A stretch of 64,000 bases of DNA from Burhinus oedicnemus (taxonomy: Eukaryota; Chordata; Aves; Charadriiformes; Burhinidae): assembly GCA_008921705.1 (NCBI GenBank), contig VFFE01007646.1, forward strand, positions 193,533 through 257,532, written 5' to 3'. Under the pieces are notes generated by a model, which saw only the letters and a program-made list of their open reading frames with translations, had not been told where the DNA came from and did not search any database. How positions within the stretch are numbered: the stretch's first letter is position 1; every line of letters begins with the position of its first letter. The position numbers and the translations under genes were made by a program. This document shows, piece by piece, positions 60,430 to 64,000 of this stretch.

Positions 60430-62399
60430 ATTCATAAATTATTCTTCCGTTGATCAAAAGCATATTAGAGGCTCAAGGATTTGAAGGTCCATTTTTAGGC
60501 TGGTGTGGAGGTATTCAAATTCTCCGTGATTGTATGGAAAATTACAGAAATCAGAGCTGTCAAACCTGGATGTTGTCAGCTCCCAGTTCTGTACATTAGT
60601 TAATGATGAGCCTGATCAAGATGCGTATGTGCAGATTTTGGTCCACAGTTCCCCCTGGCTGGGGAGTAGAGGGCGATTTTAAGGGCCAGGCTCTTGCTCA
60701 GCCTGATCCTGCACCCCCAAAGCTGCGCTGGCTCCCGGGGGAGCGGAGGGAGTCTGGAAAGAGAGGCTAATGGGGTGAGGCTGAGACCCGAGTCCAAACC
60801 CCTGGGGGGGATTCAGGTCCCAGGTGGCAGTTCAGGCTCATCTCTAACTTTGGTACAGTCTGCTCCACTTGCCCAAAAACAAGGGAAAAAAGAAAACTGG
60901 AAAGAAAGGAAGAAAGACGAAGAAAGCACTTTGTTGGCTTCCGGAAATATGAGCAGAAATTGTTTCAATATATTTACTATGTCTGTTTTGAAAGAAATGT
61001 GCAATAACATCACCGTTACGGATACACAGGTTCTATAACAAGACTTCTAGCTCCCTCTGAAAGTCAGTAAAGGAAATCTGCTTACCCGTCCCCCCCTCCC
61101 CGTGTGCCCTCCCTCCCCTCCCGATAATCAGGTCTTTAAAAAATGACAAGCTGAAAGAAGGATCACCTACTCTGCTATGAAATAACTGTGCCAGCAGCGC
61201 ATGATACCTTGGGAAATAAAAATTTCTGCCCATGCAATATAATGCTTTTCTATGTGCTCTAGATATTGAGCTGAAAAGTGAAGAGTCATCCCCAAAATGT
61301 TCTACGTTTATCGACATATTTACTATCCACACTTAGGTTCATCAACTCCCAACCCACCAATCTTCAGACTCGAAAAAATGAGTAATACGACAGGATTATT
61401 AATTTGAGATGAAAAGGACGCGATGCCTAAACCCAACAACACTGCAATTTCCAAATGATCTGTGAAAAGACGAGTCCCGGCCCAATGACTACAGACAGGA
61501 CTGGTCCTGCACGGCTCGTTGTTACTGCACCGTGTGGGCCCTCCCAGCTGGGTAACGAGGGTTGTCCCAAAAGCACTGAGCTAAAGCCCAGGCTGGAGCA
61601 CACGGATGTCAGCAGAGACACTCCTGTGGACTACAGTGCTCGCGAAGCCCTCCTTTGGCCACCTCGATGCCTGGCTGAAGCCCAGCAGTGCGGTGCCACC
61701 CTGCGCCCCTCCGCCAGGAAGGTCAGCAGCTCTACGCGTGCTGCCGGGCTCCAGCATAACCCAGTGCCGAGGGAAAACTTGGCAGAGAGGCCCCACGTGC
61801 CAAAGGAGGCGCAACGTGGCGTTTGTCACTGAGTGGCTGAGAGGTGGCTGTGGCCAAGCAAAGCTAAAGGCCATACGGGACAACCTTTTATGTACTGTAT
61901 CCAATACAAGTTGGGTTTCCCAGATCAGAAAATCCCTTAGATCATAGCTGTGAGGAATGACATGCGCGGGGCTGGCGAGCAACTATGAAGTTTCCATACA
62001 CAGTCTGGTTTCTGTATGCAATCCCTTGAACTTACGGGAGATCTCACTGGGGTAAAAACTACCCAGTAAACACGGGTTGCAGAATCAGGCTCTGTAACCT
62101 TTTAAATAATTGGTGAACTGTTAAATCAACAACAACAAAAAAGTCGTGTTTCTTTAGAAGAAGGCAGAGCACGCTGCGTTCTCGCCTACCCCGCAGGGAT
62201 GTGCGGTGTCACCCCGGGCACCTCGCGCGCAGGTCGCGCTGCTCAGCTGTCAGGACTCTGCTTCTGAAATTTTTGAATACTGCCACACAAGAACTAAAAA
62301 TCGTCACTGTCATCTCTCAAAGAGTTAAACGAACAATATTAAAATACCATCTTCTGTCACATTTAAAGGCAGTTGGATATGTTTTTTCCTCTATATTTG

Positions 62400-62407
62400 T
62401 ATATACA
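62400..62407 (-). promoter_or_regulatory. Pumilio motif in the TENM1 3' UTR
   Basis: TGTATATA on the TENM1 sense strand, about 90 bases after the stop codon. It would be present in every 3' UTR isoform. Confidence 0.45.
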
Positions 62408-62497
62408 GAGTTCTGATCTAGAAAAACCAATACAATAAACCATTTTACGTTTAAAAACAGGCAGTCTTTGGTGACGCAAAGGCAGAGATTTTCTTTG

Positions 62498-63256
62498 TTA
62501 CCTTCTGCCTATTTCACTCTGTCTCATAAAGTGAATATTATTGGCACTGTCAGAAAGTTCGAGATACTGCTCCACAGATAAAACAAAATATCCATCGTAG
62601 CCTTGTACCCGCCCAGTGCTTAAAAGCTGCTGTTTCTCTCCATCTGTCCATGCCCTAATACCTTCTTCCCCTTCCTGCAGCCGTCTCTGCTCCTTAGTCC
62701 AGGCCTGAGCCACGGCTCTCTGCCTGGCTATCTCTAAGACATGGTTCTTTTCTTCTTCCACTGTTGTTCCATACCGAACGTTAAAGCACAGCGCGCCGTG
62801 CTGGAGTTGGATGTCAGCAAAGCGTCTAGTCCTCCCGTTGATCACAGAAGTCATCTGTGACACTGTGACGTTGACACCATTCTCCAAGATGCGTCGGCCT
62901 CCAGTGTTGCCGATTAGGGTCAAATCTTCTTCCAAAGACCCCAGCTTGATGAAGTAATGTGTGTCTCGGCCCTCTATGGTGAAATGCAGGTTCTCTAGAT
63001 AATGAGCGTTGTTGAGGATGGCAGCAATGCGCCGGCTGTCCTCGTTAGCCACGCCTATAATGTCAGCTGTCACTATACCATCCTTTATAGCGAATTTGAT
63101 GCCTTTTCCGAATACTGAAGGAATAGCTGCAAATCTCGGTTGCTTCACTCCCTCATAGCACTTGCCGTCACTATACCTGGGTGTCATAGGAAGTTGATCC
63201 AAGGATATAAAATTTTGGAGCTGCTTTTGTAGCTCACACTGAATACCAAGGATAGT
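62498..63256 (-). CDS. TENM1: TENM1 (teneurin-1) last coding exon
   Basis: Teneurin-1 is a large type II transmembrane cell-adhesion protein of neurons. This exon gives its 252 C-terminal residues on the extracellular side. The minus-strand acceptor reads TTTTCTTTTCCAG and the exon opens with TILGIQCELQKQL, the teneurin ending before the toxin-like C-terminal region. The frame ends in QSEIGRR and TAA (62500-62498). The last ~40 residues are the TCAP peptide (teneurin C-terminal associated peptide); the closing GRR is the amidation-type signal. From memory, nearly every residue matches human TENM1, and the DSANNIHFMRQ ending matches TENM1 specifically. The gene is partial here: its other exons lie beyond the right edge. 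Paralogues TENM2-4 are the only alternatives, and the SH2D1A neighbour argues for TENM1. Confidence 0.97.
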   Translation of the reverse strand, partial: TILGIQCELQKQLQNFISLDQLPMTPRYSDGKCYEGVKQPRFAAIPSVFGKGIKFAIKDGIVTADIIGVANEDSRRIAAILNNAHYLENLHFTIEGRDTHYFIKLGSLEEDLTLIGNTGGRRILENGVNVTVSQMTSVINGRTRRFADIQLQHGALCFNVRYGTTVEEEKNHVLEIARQRAVAQAWTKEQRRLQEGEEGIRAWTDGEKQQLLSTGRVQGYDGYFVLSVEQYLELSDSANNIHFMRQSEIGRR

Positions 63257-64000
63257 CTGGAAAAGAAAATACCAAAAAAGTTTGCAGGAGAGGCATCTTG
63301 CAGGTCATTATAGTGTCTCACAGACCCCACTAATCTCTTAATTGCTTGGAATGGATCTTCAATTTGTTTGTAAAATATCGTGCACATCTACAGAGCCTGG
63401 GTATACGCACAGGCTTTCTAATCGCCTAAGGGATTGCTTTGTGTGCCTTGGACTCTTTAGTTTCTAGAAAACAAATGGAAAACGTGTTTATCACAAATGC
63501 TATTTTCCTATTTATTCTTCCTTTTTTTCTTCCTCCCCTCTTTGAGTTGTTATTCTAATGGCTGGTCTTGTGACTCTTAGGGGTGAGGAAACCTGAACTC
63601 AAAGCTGTACTCTCTCACATGATTCTATGCTTAGTCTCTGTGTGTCTGATTATGTCTTCTGTAAACTAGCAATAACAGTTTTTATAACCCATTCTTTAAG
63701 GAAAGCAGGCTATGGAGGTCTCAAGACACTAGAACAATAGGAACTGTGCAATTACATCAGATCTGTAGATCTTGCTCCCCATCAAGGCTAAAAAACCCTC
63801 ACTCCAACCATCTATTTGTCTTTTAACACTATACCTATCACTCCACTTTTTCCATTCATTTGTAATAGCTTCTTTAATATCTCAGTGACAATTTTATATG
63901 GACATGCTCCTACATCTGGAACAAGCTCTGACCCTCCGGCCCTCTGCACTTTGTGCAGCCATTTGTGTATGGGAAAAGTGTGTTGAATGCTACTAACACG
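63257..64000 (-). other. TENM1: TENM1 last intron (3' part)
   Basis: Minus-strand intron sequence upstream of the last exon. The acceptor pyrimidine tract and AG are clear at 63257-63270. I find no further coding exon before the window edge. Confidence 0.8.

Larger units (their letters stand above)
58000..62497 (-). other. TENM1: TENM1 3' UTR (about 4.5 kb)
   Basis: AT-rich sequence following the TENM1 stop on the minus strand. The human TENM1 3' UTR is of similar size as I recall. It holds three TGTANATA Pumilio motifs (58091-58098, 60422-60429, 62400-62407), a TAAAA-type repeat at 59410-59478 and a CpG-rich block at about 58790-59150. The boundary depends on which polyadenylation signal is used; I favour the one at 58016-58021. 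Confidence 0.6.

Noticed and set aside
62498..63202. Met within the TENM1 exon as a gene start
   Set aside because: The conserved teneurin frame continues upstream to a splice acceptor at 63257; this Met is internal.
1..64000. tRNA, rRNA, CRISPR arrays or bacterial-type operons
   Set aside because: None seen by eye; the genome is a vertebrate one and no cloverleaf or repeat-spacer pattern stood out. A tRNAscan or Rfam search was not possible.

Overview
This window is vertebrate nuclear DNA, almost certainly from a bird. It holds one complete gene, the last exon of a second gene, and a large amount of intergenic and intronic sequence with several fossil retroelements. The evidence for a bird is a 5'-truncated CR1 LINE tail with the usual avian 3' sequence (about 3960-4230) and two LTRs of endogenous-retrovirus families that I know from neoavian birds (10259-10773 and about 50790-51878). 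The gene pair SH2D1A-TENM1 sits tail to tail, as on human Xq25. From memory, the chicken equivalent lies on chromosome 4. There are no bacterial-style operons, and most open reading frames are chance.

Layout. Positions 1 to about 37,300 are intergenic, upstream of SH2D1A. The first ~12 kb is GC-rich with scattered simple repeats, then the sequence turns AT-rich. This stretch carries the avian CR1 tail, a solo LTR with a perfect 5-bp target-site duplication, and two old amniote-type CR1 fossils (about 30770-31184 and 33380-34375). I recognised no exons in it.

SH2D1A (SAP) runs on the + strand with four coding exons: 37483-37619, 49760-49823, 53247-53382 and 53742-53782. All junctions have GT/AG, the phases are consistent, and the predicted protein is 125 residues. 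Exons 1, 2 and 4 have the same coding lengths (137, 64 and 41 nt) as I recall for the human gene; exon 3 is 9 nt shorter. The phosphotyrosine-binding Arg32 and the Fyn-binding Arg78 are both present. Intron 1 contains a 20-N assembly gap, and intron 2 carries an antisense LTR. Just upstream of the start codon is a tight cluster of T-box-like, ETS-like and forkhead-like motifs, which suits a T/NK-cell gene.

TENM1 (teneurin-1) enters from the right on the - strand. Its last coding exon (62498-63256) encodes the 252-residue C-terminus, including the TCAP peptide region. An AT-rich 3' UTR of roughly 4.5 kb follows, probably ending near a polyadenylation signal at 58016-58021. It contains three Pumilio-type motifs and a peculiar CpG-rich block. 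The two stop codons are about 8.7 kb apart. The most notable non-genic structure between them is a 68-bp uninterrupted alternating pyrimidine-purine tract with a CGCGCG core (55653-55720), a strong Z-DNA candidate.

I did not find a new multi-gene system. The most useful observations are the full SH2D1A gene model, its compact upstream motif cluster, the Z-DNA-type tract, and the LTR insertions.
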